Positions 1 through 9,900 of a DNA stretch of 28,955 bases are shown here, piece after piece. This stretch comes from Chara braunii. Its lineage: Eukaryota; Streptophyta; Charophyceae; Charales; Characeae. Within the stretch, counting starts at the first letter, position 1. Each line of letters begins with the position of its first letter. The stretch covers positions 628,275-657,229 of the forward strand of contig BFEA01000167.1 of assembly GCA_003427395.1 (NCBI GenBank). Direction: 5' to 3'. The notes beneath the pieces were generated by a model that saw only the letters and a list, made by a program, of their open reading frames with translations, was not told where the DNA came from and did no database searches. The translations under genes were made by a program, and so were the position numbers.

Positions 1-469
1 AAAAGCCCACACACTACACGGAGTCAACTTCAACAAGTCTCTATACTCGTACCCCTTGCTTTAGCCATGCACACCCCAACCCTTGTCCAACCAACCATAA
101 TTAAATACTCAGTACCCTTTATTAAATGGCCTTTCAGTAAAAGTCTAGGTGAAAACCTTAATAAAATAACAAAACTCACCAGGGCTAACAGAAGATGATC
201 CTTGTAGGATCAAGCTGAGTCTCGTCCTGATCTTGAATCAAACGATCAAGAGGACTTGTAACACAGACACACCATCCCCCAAGCTAGATCTGTAAGTTTA
301 TGGAGAACAACCTCCATGTCGCGCCCGTACTAAAAACTCGTTCTAACTATCTAAACTTGAACCTACCTCTAAGCAAGCGCCTCAAGAAAAGGTAGACCGT
401 TGGCAGGATCTCGCCTATTCAGGGTGGATTGCCAGAGTCGCCACCTGTCAAAATATAATTCAACTCCTC

Positions 470-785
470 TTAAACTAAGAAAATTTCGACAGCGCTTCCC
501 GTACGAAAAGTGCTTTCCAGAATTTATATAGGCTCAGATATGAAAACATAAATAATTTCTAACTTGAGAGAGTCGAATTTTGTCTAACTTCTTGGATAAG
601 TAAAAATTTGGGCAGCATTCCCTAAAGAAAAGGAGACTTCCCAGATTTATACTAAGTCAGACTCGAACTCAAAGGACAAACTTGAGTTCGACTAAGACAA
701 AAGTTTGACTAACTCCTTGAATTTGTAGAAATTTCGGCGGCGCTTCCCGTAAAGAAAATAGCCTGCCATAATTTATACAAAACCA
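470..785 (+). repeat. ~124-bp tandem array (GGCAGCGCTTCCCGT motif), copy A
   Basis: Three units begin near 484, 608 and 731, about 124 bp apart. Each contains AATTT, then a version of CGGCAGCGCTTCCCGTA, an A-rich stretch, a TTCCAGAATTTATA-like stretch, and then CTAACT. The same array occurs in copy B. From memory, similar TTTCGGCAG..CTCCC arrays occur in noncoding parts of plant LTR retrotransposons; this is recall, not a search result. Confidence 0.75.
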
Positions 786-827
786 AATATACGAAATGAT
801 CTTAGAAAATGCGAAAATTGTCCTAAG

Positions 828-1584
828 CAGGGTAACCGGCGTTCGGGACGGGCCGAACGCCCGAACCCGAATGCCCGAACGTATGGGACTCCTTGGGGAT
901 GCATTCAGCCGTTCGGGCCGAACGCAACCCAAAAAAAAAAAAAAAAAAAAAAAACTGAAAAAAAGATATGTTATGGAGAAAAATACATTAAACAAGATTT
1001 GCCTGAGCATTACGTTCGAATTCCTTACCAAATTTGAAATAAAAATAAAATACACAGAACAAATACTAATAATAAAAATAAATAAAAATAAATAAAAATA
1101 AAAAAAGAATTAAATTTAGTGAGTGCGCGAGCATGTTTTCGACACCGCCATCTTTGGCGATTTTTCATTTTTTTTGGGCATAGCTAAATGCCCTGAAAAT
1201 TGTCGGATTTGTACTTCACATAATACAAAACCCACTAAAAAAAATTCAAAAAATAATAAAATTGTCTAGACCCCGAACTAAAGTGAAAACAAAAAGTCAA
1301 AAGTGAAAAAAAACGTGGGCGAGCACGTTTTGACACCGCCATCTTTGGCGATTTTTAATTCTTATTTGGCTACGCCAAATGACTTGAAAATTTATAGGCA
1401 TGTACCTCACGTCATAGAGAACGCATAAAAAACAATTCAGAAAAAAAATATATATTTTTAGACCCCGAAATATTTTTTTTGCGGAGGCCGAACGCCGTCG
1501 GGTTCAGGCCCCGTACGGGACCCCGAACGCCCGAACATACGAAGGTCCCCCAGGGGCCTCCGTACGTACGGGCTAGTAACCCTG
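828..1584. mobile_element. hAT-like non-autonomous DNA transposon with 8-bp TSD
   Basis: The left end reads CAGGGTAACCGGCGTTCGG and the right end, read in reverse complement, reads CAGGGTTACTAGCCCGTACG, giving terminal inverted repeats that start CAGGG. The flanks are an exact 8-bp duplication, GTCCTAAG, at 820-827 and 1585-1592. An 8-bp duplication with CAGGG termini is characteristic of the hAT superfamily. Subterminal regions (about 835-930 and 1484-1565) are packed with GTTCGGGC/GCCCGAAC words in both orientations. The interior is AT-rich, contains a poly-A run at about 931-953, and has no transposase frame, so any movement would depend on an enzyme encoded elsewhere. Confidence 0.85.
1110..1450 (+). 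repeat. Internal direct duplication inside the hAT-like element
   Basis: The segment GACACCGCCATCTTTGGCGA at about 1141 recurs at about 1330, each copy preceded by a G(C/G)GCGAGCA(T/C)GTTTT-type stretch. Each is followed by a small palindrome (GGGCATAGCTAAATGCCC in the first, TTTGGCTACGCCAAA in the second) and then by a similar A-rich tail. The two halves are about 190 bp apart and clearly diverged. Confidence 0.7.
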
Positions 1585-1835
1585 GTCCTAAGTAAAAAAG
1601 TTAACTCAAAAAATATAGGAATTGAAGCTAACTCCTATCGCTTTTGCACGTGGCGAGTAACTAAAGCGACTACCTAGCAAACTGAAACTCAGACTTGAAC
1701 AGTGATCTCACTCAGCCACATGCAGACCAAACCACAAAGGTAAATTACTCTCACCAACCCAAGTCAATCTTGGCAACCAATAATTCATAGTCTTTCAATG
1801 ATTTATCCCTTTATACCCAGCTTACATAGGGCATC

Positions 1836-2865
1836 GAGTTAAGGTCATTCGTCTTAGAAACAATGCCAACTCTTTGCCTTAGTTATACACGAACAGGTTG
1901 CACAACTACTACTCTCTTCATTGGGCATATGACTAAGCCGTTCGTCTTAGAAACAATGCTTACTCGCCCTGATCTGTTTAATAGCCAAGTTATATATATA
2001 TCTCTGAGTTTAAACCACCAGTACTTGGCCCAACTATCGCAGTCGAGCCTGGAAGTGCCCTGCGCGCCGTTTCCCGGCGAAGCGCCAATTCCATTTTTGT
2101 TTTCGGAAAGGCTGCGGCGCCAGCCTTCTAGGTTCGGTTGCCTGAAGCGCGAACTTCGCGTAGCGTTAAAGCTAAGGCCCGCAGCCGATATATGGGCCAA
2201 GTACTGGTGGTTTAATATTCAGAAGTGGGCGTAGGACTGAGCCATTCATCTTAGAAACAATGCTCAGTCGGCCCAGGTTAGCTTCAATTCTAGCTCTTTA
2301 ACTATACTTTCTTAATTTGTTATAAGGCTATAATCAAACCATTCGTCTTAGAAACAATGTCTGGCTAGCCTTGTTCTTATAAGCATATAGATATAGAAAT
2401 ATAGAGAGTCCTATTCCCTTGTTCATGTTAAAATCTTGGTGCCTCAAACTTAGACCATTCGTCTTAGAAACAATGTCCAGTCTTTGGCCTGAACCTCCCT
2501 CAGAATAAAACAACCAAAAGAGTTTAGCCGTTCGTCTTAGAAACAATGTTAAACTCTATTTTCTCAGCACCAAAAAAAGCAGAGTACTCTGGGTCAAGAC
2601 CCAGAGACTGTTTAGAACCACCCAAAATAAACAGCAGCCAGACCATTCGTCTTAGAAACAATGTCTGGCCTCTAAAGCTTTCACAGTCAATACCCCAAAA
2701 ATAAACAACAACCCGGTCATTCGTCTTATAGAAACAATGCCCGGTTGTGGAAAAAAGTCAAGAAACACAGCGACCAAGCCATTCGTCTTAGAAACAATGC
2801 TTGGCCCTTCAGAAAACAGAACAAAACATAGCAGTTAGGCCATTCATCTTAGAAACAATGCCAGA
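1836..2865. repeat. Array of ten constant-loop hairpins, copy A
   Basis: Ten copies of a 20-nt core close to CATTCGTCTTAGAAACAATG occur at about 1845, 1939, 2243, 2339, 2456, 2528, 2643, 2717, 2779 and 2840. The bases on either side are complementary to each other but differ between copies. Examples: GACTGAGC/GCTCAGTC (2235-2242, 2262-2269), GAGTTTA/TAAACTC (2520-2526, 2550-2556), GCCAGAC/GTCTGGC (2637-2643, 2663-2669), CCAAGC/GCTTGG (2774-2779, 2799-2804). Copies at 1931, 2446 and 2834 pair only partly. The CATT and AATG ends of the core also pair, which leaves a conserved loop CGTCTTAGAAAC and usually one bulged C. Spacers often contain AAAATAAACARCAACC. The function is unknown. Confidence 0.85.
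2014..2211. mobile_element. 198-bp MITE flanked by TTAA
   Basis: Perfect 19-bp terminal inverted repeats ACCACCAGTACTTGGCCCA lie directly inside TTAA at 2010-2013 and 2212-2215. TTAA target duplication is typical of piggyBac-type elements, although TTAA could also be part of the terminus itself. The interior is GC-rich and noncoding. It inserted between the second and third hairpins of array A. The same termini occur at 14367 and 16886. Confidence 0.8.
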
Positions 2866-2879
2866 CCCTCCTCTAAGAC

Positions 2880-3540
2880 CATTTCAAGCTCAGGCAAAAC
2901 TGCCTTCCTCCCACCTTCCCCCTAATGCAACCCCCTTTTTTTTTTTTTTTACAATCTGCTTTCAGCCAATCAACAAAACTGAAACTGAGATTACGCATGC
3001 ATTCCTTTACTTAGCCTGGGTTATGTTTGGAAAGTAGAACCCAAAGTCAAATATAGGATGCATGCAATATACTCGGTCAACGCATAGAAAGAGGTACAGA
3101 TAGGGGTTATAACAGGGTTTATAAAGGGAGTCAGGAAATTACCACTCAGTTCCCCGCCTCCAGAACTCCTCCTGAGTTCAGACAGAGCTCCCGCAATTGG
3201 TGGGGCAAACCTCCCACAAAGGCCTTGGCACGGATTACGGGTTGCAATCCCGCCTGCCGCCTTGTGAGCCCCTTCTCTTGCAGCAGCAACGGCCAGAGGG
3301 CATGAAGGTGTCGACTTCACTGACTGTCACGGAGGCCAGGTACATGTCTCAGTCCCCAATTTTCTTCATGTCCTCTCTACCTCCTCTCTCACCACGCCGC
3401 TCCCTACTGTCCAATCTTTTGTCTGACCACGCCCGCTAGTGGGTAAGTCCTCACTGGACGCTGGCCTCATACTAGCCTCCTCAATATGATCGAGCACCGA
3501 GTTTATCCTACCGTTCAATCGAAGCCAGGTTCATCCGCCT
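2880..3540. other. Noncoding segment shared with copy B
   Basis: This stretch matches 7460-7830: the CAATCTGCTTT stretch, CTCCAGAACTCCTCCTGAGT, GAGCTCCCGCAATYGGTGGG and GGGTTGCAATCCCGCCTGCC are present in both. No gene, tRNA fold or convincing frame was seen. The conservation of GC-rich words between otherwise diverged copies may mark a structured or functional part of the repeat. Confidence 0.6.
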
Positions 3541-4085
3541 GACGAGTAGCGGGATCTTGATGGCCGGTATCCTGATCGCGATGGCTTATTGATGGCTGCG
3601 GATTTACAAGCGGCCCCCCACCTTTTTCCGGATGAGCAAAATAAGAATGAATCTTCCACTGGAAAGTGGAAATATACACTGCTATCCAGATACTCATGCA
3701 GACAGATGAAGGGGTGTTATTCCGCCGATAGGATGAGCGACGCAACGTCAGGTAAGTCTCCCACCCCGATACTGGACTCTGCCACTTCCATCGATAGATG
3801 AGCGAGATCGAATGAATCCTTCGCTAGAATATGGAAGTATTCATCCCTCTTTCGACACCTTTTTCATGTGCGCACACACTGGGCAACAACCTCACAACTG
3901 GCCAAAAATTGGAATGAATCTTCTCGTCAAACGTCACAATATGCATCCGCTGGTACACGCCGGCCGACACGCAAGTCCCCAACCGCGCGGCTGGCCACAC
4001 TCCACTCCAATCGATAGGATAAACAAAGTTCGAACGAATCTACCGTAGGAACACAGGCGGATACATCCAATCCCACCTCAAGGTA
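3540..4085 (+). repeat. Run of ~110-165 bp units headed by AGGTAAGT and ending in a MITE-type terminus
   Basis: Four related units have cores at about 3632, 3797, 3902 and 4014. A full unit reads: AGGTAAGTC, a C-rich stretch, ATCGATAGGATGAGC, then a GAATGAATCTTCC-like box, then a CTAGAACATGGAA-like box, then a TATACACTGC-like end. Splice-donor-like AGGTAAGT sites lie at about 3750 and 4080, with GGGTAAGT at about 3440. The distal half matches the terminal inverted repeats of the element at 11906-12149, so these are probably partial or nested copies of that family. No coding frame follows the donor-like sites. Confidence 0.6.
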
Positions 4086-4814
4086 AGTGCCACCCTTGTC
4101 GCACGCTACCTCCACGCAGCCTCTAACGCCCGCACCGACTAGACTAACAACCGAATGCAAATACTAACTTCCTTTTCTTGTTCGCCCTATCTTAAACCAT
4201 AGTTTTGGCCTTCCCTTAGCCGAAATCCATCCAGGAACGCGCAAGATATGCGTTCCTCACCCTCCTCCTTCCTCGCTTCCCGCCATCTCCATACGCGACT
4301 TTCACCCCCTTTTTTTTTTCCTATTTAAAATTTTGACTCGCCCTCTTCCTAAGCCTGCGAAGCGCACTCTCCCCCGCTTGTTCTTACGAGGAAACGCGCG
4401 GGATCTGCACTCCTCGCTTCGCCATTTCTACCTTCGCCATCCCCTCTGCGCACTCACCATCTGTTGTCGTCAACTCCAGTCACTCCGTAGCGCAGCAGGT
4501 ATTACCTGGGCGATCAATATCGCTGTTTCGAAAAGTCCGATTGACCCACAGAGCTCCAAAGGGAACTGACCTCTAGGTAGCAGGACTACCTCTTTTGATC
4601 CTACCCGCAAGTCCGACGACAGTTTTCTCGCGCTGCCTCGTTATGAGCCTTCCCGTCCTAGGACCTCGTTGCGCCCGCATCTGGCACCACCCTCGTCCAA
4701 GTTCACTCACCCTTCTCAGCCTTCTCCAACTCTCGCCACTTCGATACTTTTAGCGCAGCTACGACGCTTGACACTGTTGCTGAAGCTAACGACAGAAAAA
4801 ACCCAATGCCCTCG
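4086..4814. other. Gene-free, pyrimidine-rich stretch
   Basis: No gene is supported. The region is rich in C and T, and carries two related segments, around 4233-4260 (GGAACGCGCAAGATATGCG) and 4390-4412 (GGAAACGCGCGGGATCTGC), suggesting an old internal duplication of about 160 bp. Related pyrimidine-rich DNA occurs in copy B at about 9160-9650. Confidence 0.5.
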
Positions 4815-4908
4815 GGCCTCCTCCGAATTTATACATATCATCCTTGCACAGAGGCCAAGCTAATCTTCCCCATATCGTTCCAATTTTAACGAATGTCCCG
4901 AAGGAGTC
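4815..4908 (-). pseudogene. U6 snRNA-like pseudogene, near full length
   Basis: Read on the minus strand from 4908, the sequence follows U6 snRNA: a 5' stem like CTCCTTCGGGACAT, then GTTAAAATTGGAACGATA, then GAAGATTAGC, then a GGCC-CTGTGCAAGGATGA stretch, and a 3' part resembling ACAAATCGAGAAATGGTCC. The ACAGAGA box that pairs with the 5' splice site reads ATGGGGA, while the AGC triad is kept. With the key box changed, this should not work in splicing. No plant U6 upstream element or TATA box was recognised upstream. A T-run follows at about 4794-4801 on the minus strand. Confidence 0.8.
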
Positions 4909-5886
4909 AATCGAGGCAATGAAGGCCACACAACCCTTGCGTCGGGCCTGGTGAAGAGTAGACACCGCTCTCATGCAAACCCGAGTATGCGGGTCTTTTC
5001 TGCCGATCGTGATCCCCTCGCTTGGGCCCGACCGCGGCTTGTATTATAACAATTCATAGGTGTACCTACTGTAGCAGGCCAACGGCCAAATGATCGGCCC
5101 CGACACCGGCCCCGGCCCCCGATGGTTCCAATTAAAGGAAGAAAATGAAATAACCATAAATTTTAACCAAAAACACAAAAATAAGTGCAAACCTGACAGG
5201 AACAGGCCGTGGACTCACCAGCGCTCCCTTGGTCCTGCAGAGCGGGCCCGCGATCGAACTCCCCCAACAAAAAACAAGGGGGATAGTCCCGCGGGACCCT
5301 CAACCCCTCAACTTCTTCATAAGACGCTCCTTTGCTCCTTCGCCGTCGCCCGATGGCCTCGATCCCCATACCTCTGTCTCAAAGGTCCAATGCCGTATCT
5401 ATAGGGCTAAGCCCAAGCCCGAGACCAGCGTGCACGGAATCCCATATGAAACACTGCAGCACTATGCCCAGGGCTGAGAAAGCGGCCTGGACCTCCTCCC
5501 TACCTGCGACCAAGCTTTGCCCAGGCTCTGCGCGGGGGGTGATCCCTTCCACGCGGAGTCTAGGATCTGGGATATCCTGGACAAGGACCTCGAATCCAGG
5601 CCCAGGACCAACGTCCGACTAAGAATTTTTAAAGCGAAGTAGTAAAGGAAGGAAGTTTCCTTTCCTTTCTTAATCTTTAGCCTAGTTAAAACCCATAGGC
5701 GCGGGCTTTGTACGCCATGCAAAACTCTCAACCGTAGGTAAGCATATATATACATATAGTGGGGGATAAATATGTGACGATCACTTCTCACAATCATGTG
5801 GGACTCCTCTCATCCCTATATATGTATTTGATCGCAGGCAGTCAAATCCAAAGTCCGAACCACAGAACATACCCGCAATCACATCA
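4909..5886. other. Gene-free end of copy A
   Basis: No gene is visible. Part of it (about 5240-5450) matches 10540-10700 in copy B, including CAAGGGGGATAG, GGCCTCGATCCC and a GGGCTAAGCCCAAG-like stretch. A TATATATACATATA stretch lies at about 5743-5756. Frames here are short and overlap in several phases, as expected by chance in GC-rich DNA. Confidence 0.55.
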
Positions 5887-6424
5887 AAGAATCAACAAAA
5901 GTCCACGTACTACACGGGGTCAACTTCAACCACTCTCTATACTCGTACCCCTTGCTTTAGCCATGCAAGCCCCAACATTTGTCCAACCTTCCAGAAATAA
6001 ATACTCAGCACAGTCAGCACCTTCGTTAAATGGCCATTCAATAAAAGTCTGGGTGAAAACCTTAACAAAACAATAGAAACCACCAGGGCTAAAGCCTTTT
6101 AGGTTGAGTATTGGGAATGGATTGGAGTTGGGTCGTAGACCGACGAATCGGCAACCGACCTGTTATCAGCGATAACAGAAGATTATCCTTGTAGGATCAA
6201 GCAAAAACTAGTCCAAATCTTGAATCAGAACGATCGAAAGGACATGTACCATAAGACAAGTCAATGCCCAAGCTAAGTCATCACTGTATGGGTAGTCAAC
6301 CTCCATAGCACATCCTTACTGAAAACTATCTGCCAACAAAGTCTAAGTATACCCTTGAGTTTATGACCAAAGGAAAGGTGGACCTTTGTCGGAACCTCCC
6401 CTGTCAAAATATAACCTAACTCCA

Positions 6425-6870
6425 CTAACTAAAGAAATTTTGGCAGCGCTTCCCGTAGGAGAAGTGCCTTTTCAAAACTTATTAGCTTGAATATAAAAAC
6501 CAAAATAGTCTCTAATCTTGAAAACTCAAATTTTGTCTAACTCCCTGAATGAGTAAAAAATTTGGGCAGCACTCCCTTTAGAAAAACAGACTTCCCAAAT
6601 TTATACTAACTCAGAGGAGAAGTGCCTTTTTAGAATTTAGTAGCTTGAATATAAAAACTGAAATAGTCTCTAATCTTCAAAACTCAAATTTGGGCAGCAC
6701 TCCCTTTAGAAAAACCGACTTCCCGGATTTATACTAACTCAGAAAAGAACTCAAAGTAAGACTTGAGCCCTGCAAAGACAAAATTTAACTGACTCCTTAG
6801 ATTTGTAGAAATTTCAACAGCGCTTCTCGTAGGGAAAGTAGCTTGCCAAAATTTATACAAAGCCAAGTTC
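6425..6870 (+). repeat. ~124-bp tandem array (GGCAGCGCTTCCCGT motif), copy B
   Basis: Four units have their core near 6437, 6560, 6690 and 6809, about 120-130 bp apart. The second and third share a GGGCAGCACTCCCTTTAGAA core and are almost identical, which shows a recent local duplication within an old array. Confidence 0.75.
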
Positions 6871-6891
6871 AGGATCTAGAAATAACTTTGA

Positions 6892-7420
6892 CTGAACCGA
6901 TCATCTTAGCTCGAGGTTCAGCCTGCCCCTTCTTACCACACGTTTATTCCTAATTAATACACTTCTGTTTGTGATAAGCTATATTCCGACCTCCCAAACT
7001 GATGGGACAATGTCTGACTGACCTATTCATAAGTAGTAGTAACATATAGCCAAATTATAACCTTTTGGTTCCAGCATGTGTGTGGCATTGGACCAAGACC
7101 ACCCAAACTTATGGAACATATCTGGTCTTCTGCCTGATTTATTTCCTTAATGGTAAAGCAGAAAGAAGAGGTTGAGCCACCAAAACTTATGGAACATGCT
7201 CAGACCCCCTCGTTCACAACCAAAAGAAAACTCTAAAAACCCAAAATAAGCAAGACAACCAAGCCACCTAAACTTATGGGACAATGCTTGGTCCCCAAAA
7301 AGCCCACCACAGACAACCCTCGCAAGTCAGAGCAACCAGACCACCCAAACTTATGGAACATGTCTGGTCCTTCAGACAACTCAAAAATAAACATAGCACT
7401 AGCTTTCCCAAACTTATGGA
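6892..7420. repeat. Array of constant-loop hairpins, copy B
   Basis: Six loops close to CCCAAACTTATGGAACAT lie near 6987, 7101, 7178, 7265, 7341 and 7407. A seventh copy at 6892-6921 instead keeps CATCTTAG, the loop type of array A. Self-complementary flanks: CTGAACC/GGTTCAG (6892-6898, 6915-6921), AAGACCA/TGGTCTT (7095-7101, 7123-7129), TGAGC/GCTCA (7173-7177, 7198-7202), ACCAAGC/GCTTGGT (7258-7264, 7286-7292), ACCAGAC/GTCTGGT (7335-7341, 7362-7368). The copies near 6987 and 7407 pair poorly. Three stem words also occur in array A. Confidence 0.8.
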
Positions 7421-7459
7421 GACTTGCCCAGCCTTTGGTTGACCCAGTCAAACACAAGC

Positions 7460-8226
7460 AATACAACCTTCCTCCCATCCTTCCCCCGAATGCAATCCCA
7501 CAATCTGCTTTGAGTCTGACAATAAAATTGGAACTGACATTACACATGCATTCCTTCAGTTAAGTTTGAATCATGTCCTGAAAGTCAAACTAAAAAGCCA
7601 ACGTAGTGGTGCGCACAATATACTCAGTCAAAATGTAACAAGGAATACAGATAGGGGTTATAATTGGGTTTATAGAATGGAAGTGAAACCTTTACCTCTC
7701 GGTTCCCTACCTCCAGAACTCCTCCTGAGTTCCGACAGAGCTCCCGCAATCGGTGGGTTGTCTCCCCACAGAGTCTTGATGCGGTCCTACGGGTTGCAAT
7801 CCCGCCTGCCGCCTTCCTCTCAGAACAGAACTACAGAGTAAGAAGGGGTGTAAGGGGTTTCAGACTCGAGATACAGGAGAGGGATTGACTCAACTCCCTG
7901 GAGAGGGCCTTGTTACCTCCATGCGCCTGAGGGCCCCGCAATGGTGGCCAAAATGCACAGTAGCTTGATCAATCGGAAGTTACTATGACCGTTGACCCCG
8001 AGACGACCCTCTAACCCGCGCCAAAAATCCCTCTTCAGTGAGCTCGGTCTCTCCGCAACTCGTGTCACAAGGTATGCTTAGCCATAGAAGTCCACGGCTT
8101 CGTAGCTCACCTCTAACTCATGGTAGAACAAGCAACAAAACAGCCAGCAGGCAAGCCGACAACTTCGTGGCTGGCATGTTGCTGCATAGGCTGGTGGGAA
8201 GATTGAATGCCTCCTGCTGCCTCACT
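7460..8226. other. Gene-free stretch of copy B
   Basis: The first 360 bases match copy A at 2900-3260. The rest carries no recognisable gene. Donor-like AAGGTATGCTTAGC lies at about 8069. Confidence 0.5.
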
Positions 8227-8305
8227 CATCGGAGATGAGCAGCGAATCAGCCACATACCTCCTGAATGCCACTTGTGTGCCTTACCAACTGGGCTAGTCC
8301 ACTCG
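8227..8305 (-). repeat. Possible tRNA-derived (SINE-like) sequence
   Basis: On the minus strand the stretch GGACTAGCCCAGTTGGTAAG (about 8303-8284) fits a pol III A box (TRGCNNAGYNGG). About 40 bases downstream, GTGGCTGATTCGC is at best a degenerate B box. This suggests an old tRNA-derived retroposon head rather than a working tRNA. Confidence 0.4.
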
Positions 8306-8837
8306 ATTCCACAACAATATGGACTCGACGCTCAAACTATTGCACTCAGCGCTCAAACTACGATCATAACGTCGGCCTATCCTGATTGCAAGCGGCGAAG
8401 CAACTTTGTCGTTGCCAGTATTAGTCAACCAAAGTGCATGAAGATATCGTCCCTATAAATCACCACCGAGACCAAGTATGTATCTTCACGTCCTTATCCT
8501 CACCCTCTCTCTCTCATGTCTCTCTCTACGACTGCAATGCCCTTAGCTCGCTCCCAACCGGTTCATCTACCTCCGACCCCTCGAAGTGTGAATTTCGTCA
8601 TAGATGAAGGAAACCGGTGAGACGTCGGTGATGGGTACAAAGTGCGGAGCCGAGTGGCAACTATAAGAGATATGACTTCGACTGCAACCAGGAGCTCAAT
8701 CAACTGGTTCGAGTAAGATTTCAGCGCAACGTTTTTTGGATCGTGGAATTAACTTCGAAGATCAGTGTCGGGATCATAGTAACGATCCGGTACAGTTATG
8801 TGAGCACTGACGAACAGATCCCCGTGCCCTCTCGCTC

Positions 8838-9062
8838 ACCAAATGTGCAAAATGAGAGTGAATCTTCCTCTTGAACGCGACCAAGTACATTGCCATGCGA
8901 CTCACCACTCAGCCGCAATCGCATACGACGACAATGACATTCTTTACAACGTCATAACGGATGGCACGATCTCCAACTTCGCGGTCGGTCACACACTACT
9001 TCCGACAATAGAATGACCCGAATCGAAGGAATCTACCGCCAGAACGTGGAATCACACACTTG
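8838..9062 (+). repeat. Two degenerate copies of the GAATGAATC/MITE-terminus unit
   Basis: The stretches at about 8838-8895 and 9004-9060 follow the same order as the units at 3540-4085: ATG(A/T)GCAAAAT-like, then a (A/G)TGAATCTTCC or GGAATCTACC box, then a GAACGTGGAA-like box. They are the copy B counterparts of the run in copy A. Confidence 0.5.
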
Positions 9063-9900
9063 GCTCGAAACTTCCCCTCCTACACGCAGCCTTTTACTAA
9101 TGAAACTCAAACACTAATCACAAAAATCTAACACCGTCATGAAACTCGCTATATCTCGAAACCCCTAAAACGCCCTTTCTGCCTACCGGTTTCATCAAGA
9201 ATCGGATAAGCTTCGTGTTTTTCCCGCCTCCTCCATATTCGTCGCATTCATTTCCCTCTTAACTCTCTTCTTGATCCAACCTCACTATTCGAGTCGCCTC
9301 ACCGCAAACCCTAACTTCGGCTCCTCCCTTGTCTGACCCTATCGAAAATCGAGTGGTATTCTCGATTCCCCCCCCCCCCCCCCCCTCTAACTCTCCTCCC
9401 GCCATAGCTTCCCGCGCACTGCTCGTACTTCTAACTGTTACTATACTATCTTTCTAATCTGACATCATATACGGGGTCGCCCACCCCGAAACCCCCGAAA
9501 TACTGCATTTACTCGGTCGATTATATCAAGAATCGCACGAGTTTTGTGTTTCCCACTACGTCACGCCCGACTGTCTCTGCCATCTCCGCTCCCTATCTTC
9601 CCTCCCCCCCCCCCTGTCTCAGCTCCTCGTCCGGGTCCAGTTCATCGTTTCCACCACCCCATTGGCCTCGATCTCCGCTTCCAAATCCGACAACACCTAG
9701 TATCACGGCCTGCCTGTCAGCTCCAGTATTTGAGAGAAGAAGTGTCGGACGGACGAGCCATTAGAAAGCTCGACTAGTCCGTCGCTGACGAACGACTTGC
9801 ATGTCGTTGCGCCCTCCTCCGAATCTCCAACTGCTGCCCCTGTTCAAGCAGAGCCCCCCCTCCCCGCACTTCGAATTTCCAATGGGCAATCCACTCAGTC
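9063..9900. other. Gene-free pyrimidine-rich stretch with a C18 run
   Basis: No gene is supported. A C homopolymer occupies 9368-9385. Two related segments, ATCAAGAATCGGATAAGCTT near 9194 and ATCAAGAATCGCACGAGTTT near 9526, show an old duplication about 330 bp apart. The overlapping frames here are low-complexity Pro/Ser strings. Confidence 0.5.

Larger units (their letters stand above)
1..5886. repeat. Large diverged tandem repeat, copy A
   Basis: The segments at 4-180, 190-430, 470-785, 2880-3260 and 5240-5450 reappear in the same order and orientation at about 5904-6088, 6170-6410, 6425-6870, 7460-7820 and 10540-10700. The spacing between matching anchors starts near 5.9 kb and falls to about 4.6 kb after position 2900. 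Part of that drop is explained by the hAT and TTAA elements present only in copy A. No coding frame of meaningful length runs through it. Identity is visibly moderate by eye, so the duplication is old, or these are two insertions of one repeat family. A noncoding part of an LTR retrotransposon is possible, but no polymerase or gag domain is visible. Confidence 0.75.

Noticed and set aside
1836-2865. CRISPR-like array (constant 20-nt repeat with variable spacers)
   Set aside because: Spacers vary from about 50 to 280 bp, repeats carry copy-specific complementary flanks, there are no cas genes, and the window is eukaryotic.
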